From NCBI RefSeq assembly GCF_029222965.1, contig NZ_JARHUD010000002.1, forward strand, positions 186,001-250,000: a stretch of DNA of 64,000 nucleotides. Direction: 5' to 3'. The position numbers and the translations under genes were made by a program. Shown piece after piece: positions 7,944 to 16,218 of this stretch (position 1 is the first letter of the stretch; every line of letters begins with the position of its first letter). The notes beneath the pieces were generated by a model. The model saw only the letters and a program-made list of their open reading frames with translations. It searched no databases and was not told the DNA's origin. This DNA is from Aquibaculum arenosum. Lineage in GTDB: Bacteria > Pseudomonadota > Alphaproteobacteria > Kiloniellales > DSM-21159.

Positions 7944-9236
7944 TCACGGTTGTTCGATGCGGATCATGCGCGGAGTTTCCAGGCAGCTCTTGAGCGCCTC
8001 GATCCGGGCCAGGGCCTTGGCCATCTGCGCCTCTCCGGTCTCGTGCGTGACGATGACCACGGGCACTGCCTCGCCCGGCGCCCGGCCGCGCTGCAGCATG
8101 GCCTCCACGGAAATATCTTCGTCGCGCAGGGCAGCGGCCACGTCGGCGATGACGCCGGGGCGGTCGACCACCAGCAGGCGCAAATAGTAGGCGCCGCGAT
8201 GCTCTGCCATAGGCAGGGTGGGCAAGCTTTCCAGCGCCGTTGCCGAAATTCCGAAGGTCGGCAACTGCGCCCCGCGGGCGATGTCCAGCAGGTCCGCGGC
8301 AACGGCCGAGGCGGTGGGACGTTCCCCGGCACCAGCGCCTTCAATCATGATCCGTCCGACAAAATCGCCCTCGGCATGCACGGCGTTGAACACTCCTTCG
8401 ACGCTGGCGATGGGGGCGCTCTTCGGCACCATGCAGGGATGGACGCGCTGTTCGATCGCGCCATTGCGACGCTGGGCGATGCCCAGCAGCTTGATGCGGA
8501 AACCCAACTCCTCGGCATAGGCGATGTCGATCGCACTGACGCGGCGGATGCCTTCCACCTGGATCGCATCGAAATCGACCTCGCAGCCGAAAGCGAGGGC
8601 GGTGATGATCGCAAGCTTGTGCGCCGCGTCCACGCCATCCACGTCAAAGCTGGGATCAGCCTCGGCGTAACCCAGTTTCTGCGCCTCATCCAGAACCTCG
8701 CCGAACTCGCGCCCAGTTTCGCGCATAGTGGTGAGGATGTAGTTGCAGGTGCCGTTGAGGATACCTTGCACCCGAGTGACCCGGTTGCCCGCCAGTCCCT
8801 CACGCAGGGTTTTGATCGCGGGAATACCGCCGGCCACTGCGCCCTCGTAGGCCAAGGTGACGCCCTTCTCCTCAGCAATCCGCGCCAGGGCTGTGCCGTG
8901 GTGGGCGATCAGGGCCTTGTTGGCGGTGACCACATGCTTGCCGGCGCTTAACGCCGTTGCCACCACCTCGTAAGCCACACCTTCCGACCCGCCGATCAAC
9001 TCCACCACCACGTCGAGTTCGGGATCCTTTGCGAGTGAGACCGGATCCTCGTACCAGCGCGCCCCTTCGAGGCTCAGACCCCGGTCCTTGCGGCGGTCGC
9101 GGGCTGAAACAGCCGATACCAAAAGCGAACGGCCGCAACGCTGCGCCAGCAGGCTTCCATTGGTCTCGATCAGTCGGCACAGACCGCCCCCGACCGTCCC
9201 CAATCCCGCCACGCCGATCTTCATCGCACCCGTCAC
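7944..9236 (-). CDS. hom: Homoserine dehydrogenase
   Basis: 430-residue NAD(P)-dependent enzyme that reduces aspartate semialdehyde to homoserine for threonine and methionine synthesis. Domains in order: Rossmann fold with GLGTVGGG (about 11-18), NKALIAHHG, substrate-binding core (GILNGTCNYIL, EADPSFDVDGVDAAHK) and a C-terminal ACT domain (YYLRLLVVDRPGVIADV, about 345-430) that usually gives threonine feedback. I chose the GTG at 9234-9236, giving the family-like N-terminus MTGAMKIGVAGLG; an AAAGAGG element lies about 8 nt upstream. GTG 9239 and ATG 9224 are alternatives. It heads the hom-glpX-recJ operon. Confidence 0.95.
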   Translation of the reverse strand: MTGAMKIGVAGLGTVGGGLCRLIETNGSLLAQRCGRSLLVSAVSARDRRKDRGLSLEGARWYEDPVSLAKDPELDVVVELIGGSEGVAYEVVATALSAGKHVVTANKALIAHHGTALARIAEEKGVTLAYEGAVAGGIPAIKTLREGLAGNRVTRVQGILNGTCNYILTTMRETGREFGEVLDEAQKLGYAEADPSFDVDGVDAAHKLAIITALAFGCEVDFDAIQVEGIRRVSAIDIAYAEELGFRIKLLGIAQRRNGAIEQRVHPCMVPKSAPIASVEGVFNAVHAEGDFVGRIMIEGAGAGERPTASAVAADLLDIARGAQLPTFGISATALESLPTLPMAEHRGAYYLRLLVVDRPGVIADVAAALRDEDISVEAMLQRGRAPGEAVPVVIVTHETGEAQMAKALARIEALKSCLETPRMIRIEQP

Positions 9237-9421
9237 CACAGCATCCTCTTTCTCAAGCGATTCATGTTCCGGCAGGGATAGCGCGTCTCGCCGTCCGGCG
9301 AAAGCAATAGCGGCACGTTGAAGCAAGCGTGGGACGCGCCTTCAACACGCACACGCCATCCGTCTCGGTGAGGTCGGCATGGCATCGCGCTGCAGCGGAG
9401 GCCCTCGTCCCAGCCCAAAGC
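9237..9421. other. hom leader region with a doubtful small ORF
   Basis: This 185-nt gap precedes hom. A minus-strand frame at 9233-9418 (61 codons, TTG start, central residues HRDGWRVRVEGASHACF) covers almost all of it and overlaps the start of hom. It could be a leader peptide, a gene remnant or chance; I see no ribosome binding site or known family. The hom promoter may lie here or further upstream. Confidence 0.3.
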
Positions 9422-10111
9422 TTAGAAGAGGTAGATCTCCACCCGCTGATTGGCGATTTCGCCGCTGGGCATGGATTCTTGATAGAGCTGCGCGTCGGCA
9501 CCCATGGCCTGGGCAAAAAGCGCGCCTGGCGCCACACCGGCATCGCGCAGCGCCCGGGCAACGGCATCAGCGCGACGCTGGGATATGTCATAGTGCAGTT
9601 CCAACTGCCGCTCCCGCGCCATCTGGGCCGTACGGGCCGAGGCATGCCCCACCACAAGGAGGTTTGCCCCCCGCTCCTGCTGCAAGCGGGCCACATCGTC
9701 CAGGATTGAGCGATCGCGGGAATCGAGCGAGTCGGAGTCGCGAGCGAATTGGATGACGGCTGCCAGTTCTGCTCCCTCACGCTGGGCGCCGCTTGGGCGC
9801 TCCGCCTGCTGGCTTGCCTGGGCTTGATTGCTGCCGGAGAGATCAGTCCCAGCGTTCGCTGCAACCTGACGGCCCTGGGCACGTGCGCGATCATTGCGCA
9901 GTTCCTGCAGGAGCCTTTCACGCTCTTCCGGCGGCGTCACCGCCGGCGCCTGTGTGGGCACGGAGGTCAGGGGCGGTGCGGTTTCCTCAGCCACCGCTGA
10001 CTCGTCCACGGCAATGCGCTGCGGGCGGGCCTCCTCCGACCCGAAGAGTCCCCCGGTACAGCCGGTGAGGAGCAGCGTGCCCAGTAGGATGCCGCACGCC
10101 CTTTGCACCAT
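9422..10111 (-). CDS. OmpA-family outer-membrane lipoprotein
   Basis: 229-residue predicted lipoprotein. From the ATG at 10109-10111 it has a classical lipoprotein signal (MVQRACGILLGTLLLTGC) with lipobox LTGC. The open frame extends upstream with another plausible start at about 10189-10195, but that would bury the signal peptide. After a Pro/Glu/Gln-rich linker, residues of about 120-229 form an OmpA-like peptidoglycan-binding domain (VIQFARDSDSLDSRD, VVGHASARTAQM, SQRRADAVARAL, NQRVEIYLF). It should tether the outer membrane to peptidoglycan. It is transcribed away from phaC. Confidence 0.8.
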   Translation of the reverse strand: MVQRACGILLGTLLLTGCTGGLFGSEEARPQRIAVDESAVAEETAPPLTSVPTQAPAVTPPEERERLLQELRNDRARAQGRQVAANAGTDLSGSNQAQASQQAERPSGAQREGAELAAVIQFARDSDSLDSRDRSILDDVARLQQERGANLLVVGHASARTAQMARERQLELHYDISQRRADAVARALRDAGVAPGALFAQAMGADAQLYQESMPSGEIANQRVEIYLF

Positions 10112-10414
10112 GCCACTCGTAGGCACGCGCCCAAGCGATCCGGCCTCTGCCACGAGCGGCGTGATACTGCGGAACGTCCCTAAGGCCATCTTCATCTCCG
10201 TGTTGCCCTGCCAACTTCTTACGGCATGGCCGGGGGTGAGGGAAGGCAACGAACCGGCGTTCTCAAGCCCCTGCACGCAGGTGAGGGTGTCAAATGCCGG
10301 CTGCCAAAATGCTAACGCCCCTGCGAACGGACGGTTGCAGCCGCGATTTCACTGCTCATATCGAGTGGACTGGTGTTGAATGGCTACTCGCAATCGGAGC
10401 ATAAGGAAGGGCCA
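10112..10414. other. 303-nt divergent intergenic region between the lipoprotein gene and phaC
   Basis: It holds the 5' ends of both neighbours. On the minus strand an alternative lipoprotein start (10189-10195) has a CGGAG element. On the plus side a GTG at 10373 is in frame with phaC, but the ATG at 10415 is better supported. I see no gene, RNA or long repeat, and no promoter I can name with confidence. Confidence 0.5.
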
Positions 10415-12244
10415 ATGGCCGAGCAACAGGGCACGAACGAGGGACAAGGCCACCTGCCGGACCCGGTCGCAACCGCAAAAACCATGGCCGAAATTGCCGA
10501 GCGTAGCCAAAAGATCGTGAGCGCGTTCCTTGAGCGGCAGGCGACTCAGTCGAAAGAGCCTCCCGCAGCGGACCCGCTGAACATCGGCAGCGCCTTCATG
10601 GAGATGACGGCGCGCATGATGGCCGACCCGGTACGGCTCATGCAGGCCCAGGCCAGCCTGTGGCAGGACTACATGCGGCTGTGGCAGTCCACGACCTTGC
10701 GGATGATGGGTCAGGAAACGGACCCGGTGGTGTCGCCGGAGCGTGGCGACCGTCGCTTCAGGGACCCGGCCTGGGAGGACAATCAGCTCTTCGACTTCAT
10801 CAAGCAGTCCTATCTGCTCACGGCCCGCTGGATGCAGGCCCAGGTGCAGGAGGTCGAAGGTCTCGATGCCAAGTCCGCGCAGAAGGTGGACTTCTATACC
10901 CGGCAGTTCGTCGACGCCCTTGCTCCCAGCAATTTCCTGATGACCAATCCCGAAGTGCTGCGGGCGACCGTGGAATCCCGCGGAGAGAACCTGCTGGAAG
11001 GCTTACAAAACCTGCTGGACGACCTGGAGCGCGGCAAGGGCGAGCTCGCGATCTCCATGACCGATCACGAAGCCTTCACGGTGGGCGAAAACATAGCGGT
11101 CAGCCCCGGCAAGGTCGTCTTCCAGAATGACCTCTTCCAATTGATTCAATACACGCCCTCAACGGAAAAGGTATACAAGCGGCCGCTGCTGATCGCGCCC
11201 CCCTGGATCAACAAGTTTTACATCCTCGACCTTCGCGAGAAGAATTCCTTCGTGAAATGGGCGGTGGAGCAGGGGCACACCACCTTCGTCATCTCCTGGG
11301 TGAACCCCGATGAGCGTCTCGCCGAGAAGTCTTTCGAGGATTACATGGTCGAGGGTCTCTTCGCCGCCATCGACGCCGTCGAGCAGGCAACGGGCGAGCC
11401 GGAAATCAACCTCATCGGCTATTGCCTGGGCGGCACCCTGCTGGCCGCCACGCTGGCCTATCTGCACGCCAAGCCCGCCGACAAGCCCGGTCCGGACATC
11501 AAGCGGATCAAGAGCGCGACCTTCTTCACCGCGCTGACCGATTTCACGGAATCAGGCGAGTTGGGAGTCTTCATCGACGAGGAGCAGCTACAGGCGCTGG
11601 AAAAGCGCATGGAGGAGAAGGGCTATCTCGAAGGTTCCGCCATGGCGACGACTTTCAACATGCTGCGGGCCAACGACCTGATCTGGTCCTTCGTGGTGAA
11701 CAACTATCTGTTGGGCAAGGACCCCTTTCCCTTCGATCTGCTGTATTGGAACAGCGATTCAACCCGCATGCCCGCGGCCATGCATTCCTTCTATCTGCGC
11801 AAGATGTACCAGGAGAACCTGCTGGCGCAGCCTGACGGCCTCTCCTTGCTCGGCGTGCCCATCGACCTGCGCCGCATCAAGACGCCGATTTTCATGCTCT
11901 CCACCCGCGAGGACCACATCGCCCCCTGGAAATCGACCTATGCCTTGACGCAGATGGTCTCAGGTCCGAAGCGCTTCGTGCTCGCGGCCTCGGGTCATAT
12001 CGCTGGCGTGGTCAATCCCCCTGCTGCGGGGAAGTACAGCCACTGGGTCAATACCCGCTGCCCCAAGACGCCCGACGAGTGGCTGGAGGGCGCCAAGGAA
12101 GAGCCGGGCTCCTGGTGGCCACTCTGGGGCACCTGGGTCGGAAGCAAGGGCGGCGCCAAGGTGCCGGCCCGCCAGCCCGGCGACGGCAAGCTCTCCCCCA
12201 TCGAGGATGCGCCGGGCTCCTACGTGAAGGTGAAAGCAAACTGA
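10415..12244 (+). CDS. phaC: Class I poly(3-hydroxyalkanoate) synthase
   Basis: 609-residue PHA synthase that polymerises (R)-3-hydroxyacyl-CoA into storage granules. The alpha/beta-hydrolase core has the lipase-like box GYCLGG with catalytic C337, aspartate D500 in STREDHIAPW and histidine H528 in SGHIAGVVNPP. The conserved N-terminal domain (about 60-230) and the length fit class I, which works without PhaE or PhaR subunits. Start at ATG 10415, with AAGGAAGGG just upstream; the frame is open from a GTG at 10373. The matching intracellular depolymerase lies about 50 kb away at 61372-62607. The secreted EF-hand gene follows after 14 nt. Confidence 0.95.
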   Translation: MAEQQGTNEGQGHLPDPVATAKTMAEIAERSQKIVSAFLERQATQSKEPPAADPLNIGSAFMEMTARMMADPVRLMQAQASLWQDYMRLWQSTTLRMMGQETDPVVSPERGDRRFRDPAWEDNQLFDFIKQSYLLTARWMQAQVQEVEGLDAKSAQKVDFYTRQFVDALAPSNFLMTNPEVLRATVESRGENLLEGLQNLLDDLERGKGELAISMTDHEAFTVGENIAVSPGKVVFQNDLFQLIQYTPSTEKVYKRPLLIAPPWINKFYILDLREKNSFVKWAVEQGHTTFVISWVNPDERLAEKSFEDYMVEGLFAAIDAVEQATGEPEINLIGYCLGGTLLAATLAYLHAKPADKPGPDIKRIKSATFFTALTDFTESGELGVFIDEEQLQALEKRMEEKGYLEGSAMATTFNMLRANDLIWSFVVNNYLLGKDPFPFDLLYWNSDSTRMPAAMHSFYLRKMYQENLLAQPDGLSLLGVPIDLRRIKTPIFMLSTREDHIAPWKSTYALTQMVSGPKRFVLAASGHIAGVVNPPAAGKYSHWVNTRCPKTPDEWLEGAKEEPGSWWPLWGTWVGSKGGAKVPARQPGDGKLSPIEDAPGSYVKVKAN

Positions 12245-12258
12245 CGAAGTCCGCCGCC

Positions 12259-12786
12259 ATGAGAGCACTCCTGCGGCGCCTTGCGGCGTTGCCCGTCCTG
12301 TTTGGCCTTGTTGCGGGCACGGCAAGCGCTCAGGACCCGCCCACGCCCGACGTGTTCCACCAGTTCGTCGCCATCGGCAGTCTGCTCTGCACCGAAGCAC
12401 CATCGCGCGATTGCCTGGATCACGGCTGGCAGTTCGCCGATGCGAACGGCGACGGCCATCTCGACCTTGCCGAACTTCAGGCCGTGCGCAGCGGCTTTCT
12501 CGACTGGTCCGGCAACATGCAGGACAGTCTGTCCGGCAAGCAGAGAACCGTACTTCACCTCTCCCGCGGTCTGGCACGCATCGCGCCGCTCTCCAGTGTG
12601 TTCTCCCTCTACGACACCGACGGGGACGGCCGTCTGAGCAAAGAGGAACTGACAGCGGATGTGCAACTGGACGAGCGGCCCATGGCACAGGTACTGATGG
12701 ACCGCGAAGCAACGGACTGGGCGGCCATTCGAGGACGTCTAGGTCGCGCCGCCACCCTGCTGCAGTTGCTCGGGGCCCCCGAGTAG
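12259..12786 (+). CDS. Secreted EF-hand calcium-binding protein
   Basis: 175-residue exported protein starting at ATG 12259. Residues 1-24 are a signal peptide (ending GTASAQ). Two canonical EF-hand loops are visible: DANGDGHLDLAEL (about 67-79) and DTDGDGRLSKEEL (about 120-132). Both have Asp/Asn at 1, 3 and 5 and Glu at 12. A conserved-looking Cys pair (LLCTEAPSRDC) lies before the first loop. Specific function is unknown; periplasmic calcium sensing or buffering is an inference. It begins 14 nt after phaC and is followed 75 nt later by the sigma-factor gene, so co-regulation with either is possible. Confidence 0.85.
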   Translation: MRALLRRLAALPVLFGLVAGTASAQDPPTPDVFHQFVAIGSLLCTEAPSRDCLDHGWQFADANGDGHLDLAELQAVRSGFLDWSGNMQDSLSGKQRTVLHLSRGLARIAPLSSVFSLYDTDGDGRLSKEELTADVQLDERPMAQVLMDREATDWAAIRGRLGRAATLLQLLGAPE

Positions 12787-12861
12787 AGCCCTCTCGCCAT
12801 CCGCAATGCTCCAACAGGCCGCGCCTCCCTTTCGCCATGGAGCCATTGGACCTTGAGCTCC

Positions 12862-13443
12862 ATGTCACTTCAGGACAGCGATATTTCCCGGCTGATTGCC
12901 GGCGACAGGAGCGCCTGGGACGCCTTCGTGCGTAGTGCTGCGCCGGTGGTACTGGCCGCTGCCCGCCGTACTCTCGAGCGGGCCGGTCGCACGAATGAAG
13001 CAGACGACGTTGTGCAACAGGTGTTCGAGAAGCTGGTGCGCGACGACTTTCGGCTACTGCGCACCTATGACCCTGGCCGCGCGCAGCTCTCGACCTGGCT
13101 CTCGGTGGTCACCAACTCCGCCGCCCTTGACCACCTTCGCCGCCTCAAGCGCGCACCGGAGCCCAGGGAGATCCTGCCGGAAGACGGCGAGACCACCCCT
13201 CCCGCGGCGGATCCCCTGCCCATTCCCCGCAACCTGCTCACGCCGCGGCAGGCTGCGATCATGGCGTTGCTCTACGAACGTGAATTGGATGTTTCCGAGG
13301 TCGCGCGCCTGCTCGGCATCACCGAACAGACCGTACGCTCGGCCCACCACAAGGCACTGACCCGGCTGCGGGTCTATTTTTCCGAAGAGTTTCCGGAGCT
13401 GGGGGATGCCAAGGCCCGACCGGCGCGTATCACCGGCAAGTGA
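12862..13443 (+). CDS. ECF-like RNA polymerase sigma factor
   Basis: 193-residue sigma-70-family protein from ATG 12862 (the frame extends 3 codons to a TTG). Region 2 is visible as NEADDVVQQVFEKLVRDDFRLLRTYD...STWLSVVTNSALDHLRR (core binding and -10 recognition), and region 4 as LTPRQAAIMALLYERELDVSEVARLLGITEQTVRSAHHKALTRLR with its helix-turn-helix. The absence of regions 1 and 3 makes it extracytoplasmic-function type. The gene after it encodes a single-pass membrane protein suited to be its anti-sigma factor. No obvious autoregulated promoter was identified. Confidence 0.88.
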   Translation: MSLQDSDISRLIAGDRSAWDAFVRSAAPVVLAAARRTLERAGRTNEADDVVQQVFEKLVRDDFRLLRTYDPGRAQLSTWLSVVTNSAALDHLRRLKRAPEPREILPEDGETTPPAADPLPIPRNLLTPRQAAIMALLYERELDVSEVARLLGITEQTVRSAHHKALTRLRVYFSEEFPELGDAKARPARITGK

Positions 13444-13461
13444 GCAGGAGTAGAACGGCTT

Positions 13462-13968
13462 ATGTCGACCGGAGCAGGATTGCCACACCCCAAGGATGCC
13501 GGTGCCGCCTGGAGCGCCGTAGCGCAGGCTTTGCGCGAGAGCAGGCCCATCAGCGAGCCCGATGTCAATCTCCTGGCAGCTTGGCTGGAAGGTCGGCTGG
13601 AGGAAAGCGAGGCCGCACCGGTGGAGAGCTGGATCGCCGCCAATCCACTCGAAGCCAGTACGCGTCTTGCCGAGCTGCGCGAAAGCCTGACCGAAGCACC
13701 GCCGAACGTGCCACACAAGCTGTTGCTGCGCCTGCGCGCACTGCGACCGCAGCGCAAATCAACACACCAGCCGATGCCGTCGTTCTGGCGCCGCATGCCG
13801 CAGGTAGCAGCGGTGGCGGCAACGCTGGCGATCGGTCTCTTCGGCGCCTACGGCAGCTATGAGATGGGGCTGCGCGGCAGCCTGCCGGCTCTGGAGCAGG
13901 AAAGGCAGTTTGCACAAGCAAGCCTGCCCGAGTTCCTGCCGCCGGAAGACGAGTTTTTCTTCGATTGA
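13462..13968 (+). CDS. Putative membrane-anchored anti-sigma factor
   Basis: 168-residue protein beginning 18 nt after the sigma gene, with an AGGAG element before ATG 13462. Residues 1-110 are cytoplasmic and include a short segment like the zinc-less anti-sigma fold (VNLLAAWLEGRLEESEAAPVESW). One transmembrane helix lies at about 113-133 (VAAVAATLAIGLFGAYGSY), and about 35 residues are periplasmic with an acidic end. Position, topology and size fit an anti-sigma factor, but no HxxxCxxC ZAS motif is present and I recognise no named family. The assignment rests on context. Confidence 0.7.
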   Translation: MSTGAGLPHPKDAGAAWSAVAQALRESRPISEPDVNLLAAWLEGRLEESEAAPVESWIAANPLEASTRLAELRESLTEAPPNVPHKLLLRLRALRPQRKSTHQPMPSFWRRMPQVAAVAATLAIGLFGAYGSYEMGLRGSLPALEQERQFAQASLPEFLPPEDEFFFD

Positions 13969-14021
13969 GTTGAGTGCGATCCCGCTCCCTGACCTGCCCT
14001 GAGCCAAAGGCCCCTTCCCTG

Positions 14022-14531
14022 ATGAACCGTAAACTCCCCTGGCTGCTCCTGGTCCTCTCCCTGCTCGTGAATGCCGGCTTCCTCTTCGGCGTGCTGCAAG
14101 CCCAGCAGCAGGCCGAGCGGATGTCGCATGAAGCCACCAACGAAACCGCGCAGGCGGCCGAACAGCTCGACCTTAATGCCGAACAGGAAGCTGCGCTGGA
14201 CGCGGTGCGCGATACCCTGCGCGCGCGCATAGAGCGGGACCGCAACGACGAACGCCGCGATACCCGCCAGAGCGAGGTGCTGGAAGCCCTGGTGCGCGAC
14301 AGCTACGACCGCAGCGGCATGCGCGCCATCCTGCGCGAGGACAGCGATGCCCGCCTGGAGCGTTGGCTCGACATGGGCGAGGAGGTTCACGGCTTCCTGC
14401 AGGCACTCACCCCGGAGCAGCGCCAGCGCTTCCAGCAACTGGCCGAATCAGAGCGCGGCTTCCTGCGTGCCCTGCTCTTCGCTCGCAATGGCAGCGGAAA
14501 CAGCAACGACAACGGCAACAGCCGCGATTGA
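14022..14531 (+). CDS. Membrane-anchored periplasmic CnrX/Spy-like helical protein
   Basis: 169-residue protein from ATG 14022, with an N-terminal anchor (MNRKLPWLLLVLSLLVNAG) and a highly charged all-helical periplasmic domain. The segment ALTPEQRQRFQQLAE resembles the LTPEQR motif of Spy/CpxP and CnrX-type metal-resistance proteins. The tail is rich in Asn, Ser and Gly. It follows the sigma/anti-sigma pair, an arrangement like the cnrYXH systems, where CnrX senses metal. Here only two histidines are present, so metal sensing is doubtful; a chaperone-like or envelope-stress sensing role is equally possible. Confidence 0.65.
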   Translation: MNRKLPWLLLVLSLLVNAGFLFGVLQAQQQAERMSHEATNETAQAAEQLDLNAEQEAALDAVRDTLRARIERDRNDERRDTRQSEVLEALVRDSYDRSGMRAILREDSDARLERWLDMGEEVHGFLQALTPEQRQRFQQLAESERGFLRALLFARNGSGNSNDNGNSRD

Positions 14532-14597
14532 CCTTCGGTTTGCCCCGTGCATAACGTCGCCCTCCCCCGTAATCCCGACGCTGGAGTGTGCGCGATC

Positions 14598-16196
14598 ATG
14601 ACGAGCGATAGAGAGCTGGCATTGGCGGCCAAGGCCTGGCCGTTCGAGGAGGCGCGCAAGCTGCTGGCTCGCTTGGGGGACAAAGCGCCAGAGAAGGGCT
14701 ATGTGCTCTTCGAGACCGGCTATGGCCCGTCCGGCCTGCCGCACATCGGGACCTTCGGCGAAGTGGTCCGCACCACCATGGTGCGCCGTGCCTTCGATAC
14801 ACTGTCGGACATCCCCACCCGGCTGTTCTGCTTCTCCGACGACATGGACGGCCTGCGCAAGGTGCCGGACAATGTGCCGAACCAGGAGATGCTGCGCTCC
14901 CACCTGGGCAAGCCGCTGACAAAGATCCCCGACCCCTTCGGCGAGCACGAGTCCTTCGGGCATCATAACAACGCTCGCCTGCGTCATTTTCTGGACTCCT
15001 TCGGCTTCGAGTACGAGTTCCAGTCCTCAACGGACTGGTACTTCTCCGGCCGCTTCGACGAGACCCTGTTCAAGGTCCTTGAGAACTACGACGCCATCAT
15101 GGAGGTGATGCTGCCGACCCTCGGCTCCGAGCGGCAGCAGAGCTACAGCCCCTTTCTGCCGATCTCCCCCAAGACTGGTGAGGTGCTCCAGGTGCCGATC
15201 CTGGAGCACAATGCGCAAGCGGGAACGATTGTCTTCGAGGATGTGGACGGCACACGCACCGAGCTGCCGGTCACTGGCGGGAACTGCAAGCTGCAGTGGA
15301 AGCCCGACTGGGGCATGCGCTGGGCCGCGTTGGGCGTCGACTACGAAATGAGCGGCAAGGATCTCATCCCCTCTGTGCAGCTTGCCTCGCGCATCTGTCG
15401 CATTCTGGGCGCACCGCCGCCCGAGGGCTTCAACTACGAGCTCTTCCTCGACGACCGGGGCCAGAAGATTTCCAAGTCCAAGGGCAACGGCCTATCGGTC
15501 GATGAGTGGCTGGCCTATGCACCGCCGGAGAGCCTTTCGCTCTTCATGTTCCAGAAGCCGCGCACCGCAAAGCGGCTCTACTTCGATGTGATTCCGCGCA
15601 CGGTCGACGACTATCTCACCTTCCTGGGCAAGTATCCGCAGGAAGAAGCGTCCAAGCAGCTCGAGAACCCGGTCTGGCACATCCACGAGGGCAAGCCGCC
15701 TGCTCAGGTGCCGCCGCTCACCTTCTCCCTGCTGCTGAACCTGGTGGGCACGGTCAATGCCGACGAGCCTTCGGTAATCTGGGGCTACATCAGCCGCTAT
15801 GCACCCGGCGCCAGCGCTGAAAGTGAGCCGCTGCTGGACCGGCTGGTGGGCTACGCCATCGCCTACTATCGCGACTTCGTGAAGCCCACGAAGCGTTACC
15901 GCGCACCGGACGAGATGGAGCGCGTCGCGCTGTCCGATCTGCTGCAGGCCCTGGAGGAGTTGCCGGCCGATGCCGATGCGGAAACCATCCAAAACCAGGT
16001 CTACGAAGTCGGCAAGCGTCACCCCTTCCCCGGCCTGCGCGACTGGTTCAAGGCCTGCTACGAGATCTTGCTGGGCCAGGAGCAGGGCCCCCGCCTGGGC
16101 TCCTTTTTCGCGCTCTATGGGTTGGAGAACGCAATAGGACTGATCCGTGCCGCGCTGGCAGATGAGCAGCCATCATCTACCCAGTCATCCGATTGA
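14598..16196 (+). CDS. lysK: Lysyl-tRNA synthetase, class I
   Basis: 532-residue class I LysRS charging tRNA-Lys, the archaeal-like form typical of alphaproteobacteria. The HIGH-type motif is PHIGTFGE (about 48-55) and the KMSKS-type motif is QKISKSKG (about 289-296). The zinc/helix-bundle C-terminal region is present and length is normal. I chose the ATG at 14598 ([19 protein letters not shown]). The longer frame from 14547 has no family support. It is the last gene of the plus-strand block that starts with phaC and ends convergent to the ferric-reductase-like gene, with 22 nt between stops. Confidence 0.96.
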   Translation: MTSDRELALAAKAWPFEEARKLLARLGDKAPEKGYVLFETGYGPSGLPHIGTFGEVVRTTMVRRAFDTLSDIPTRLFCFSDDMDGLRKVPDNVPNQEMLRSHLGKPLTKIPDPFGEHESFGHHNNARLRHFLDSFGFEYEFQSSTDWYFSGRFDETLFKVLENYDAIMEVMLPTLGSERQQSYSPFLPISPKTGEVLQVPILEHNAQAGTIVFEDVDGTRTELPVTGGNCKLQWKPDWGMRWAALGVDYEMSGKDLIPSVQLASRICRILGAPPPEGFNYELFLDDRGQKISKSKGNGLSVDEWLAYAPPESLSLFMFQKPRTAKRLYFDVIPRTVDDYLTFLGKYPQEEASKQLENPVWHIHEGKPPAQVPPLTFSLLLNLVGTVNADEPSVIWGYISRYAPGASAESEPLLDRLVGYAIAYYRDFVKPTKRYRAPDEMERVALSDLLQALEELPADADAETIQNQVYEVGKRHPFPGLRDWFKACYEILLGQEQGPRLGSFFALYGLENAIGLIRAALADEQPSSTQSSD

Positions 16197-16218
16197 ATGA
16201 CTGTTCCTCGCGCGTGGG

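Noticed and set aside
10112-10414. PHA-regulator (PhaR) binding sites upstream of phaC
   Set aside because: I could not find a clear TTGC/GCAA-type repeated motif; calling a site would be guesswork.
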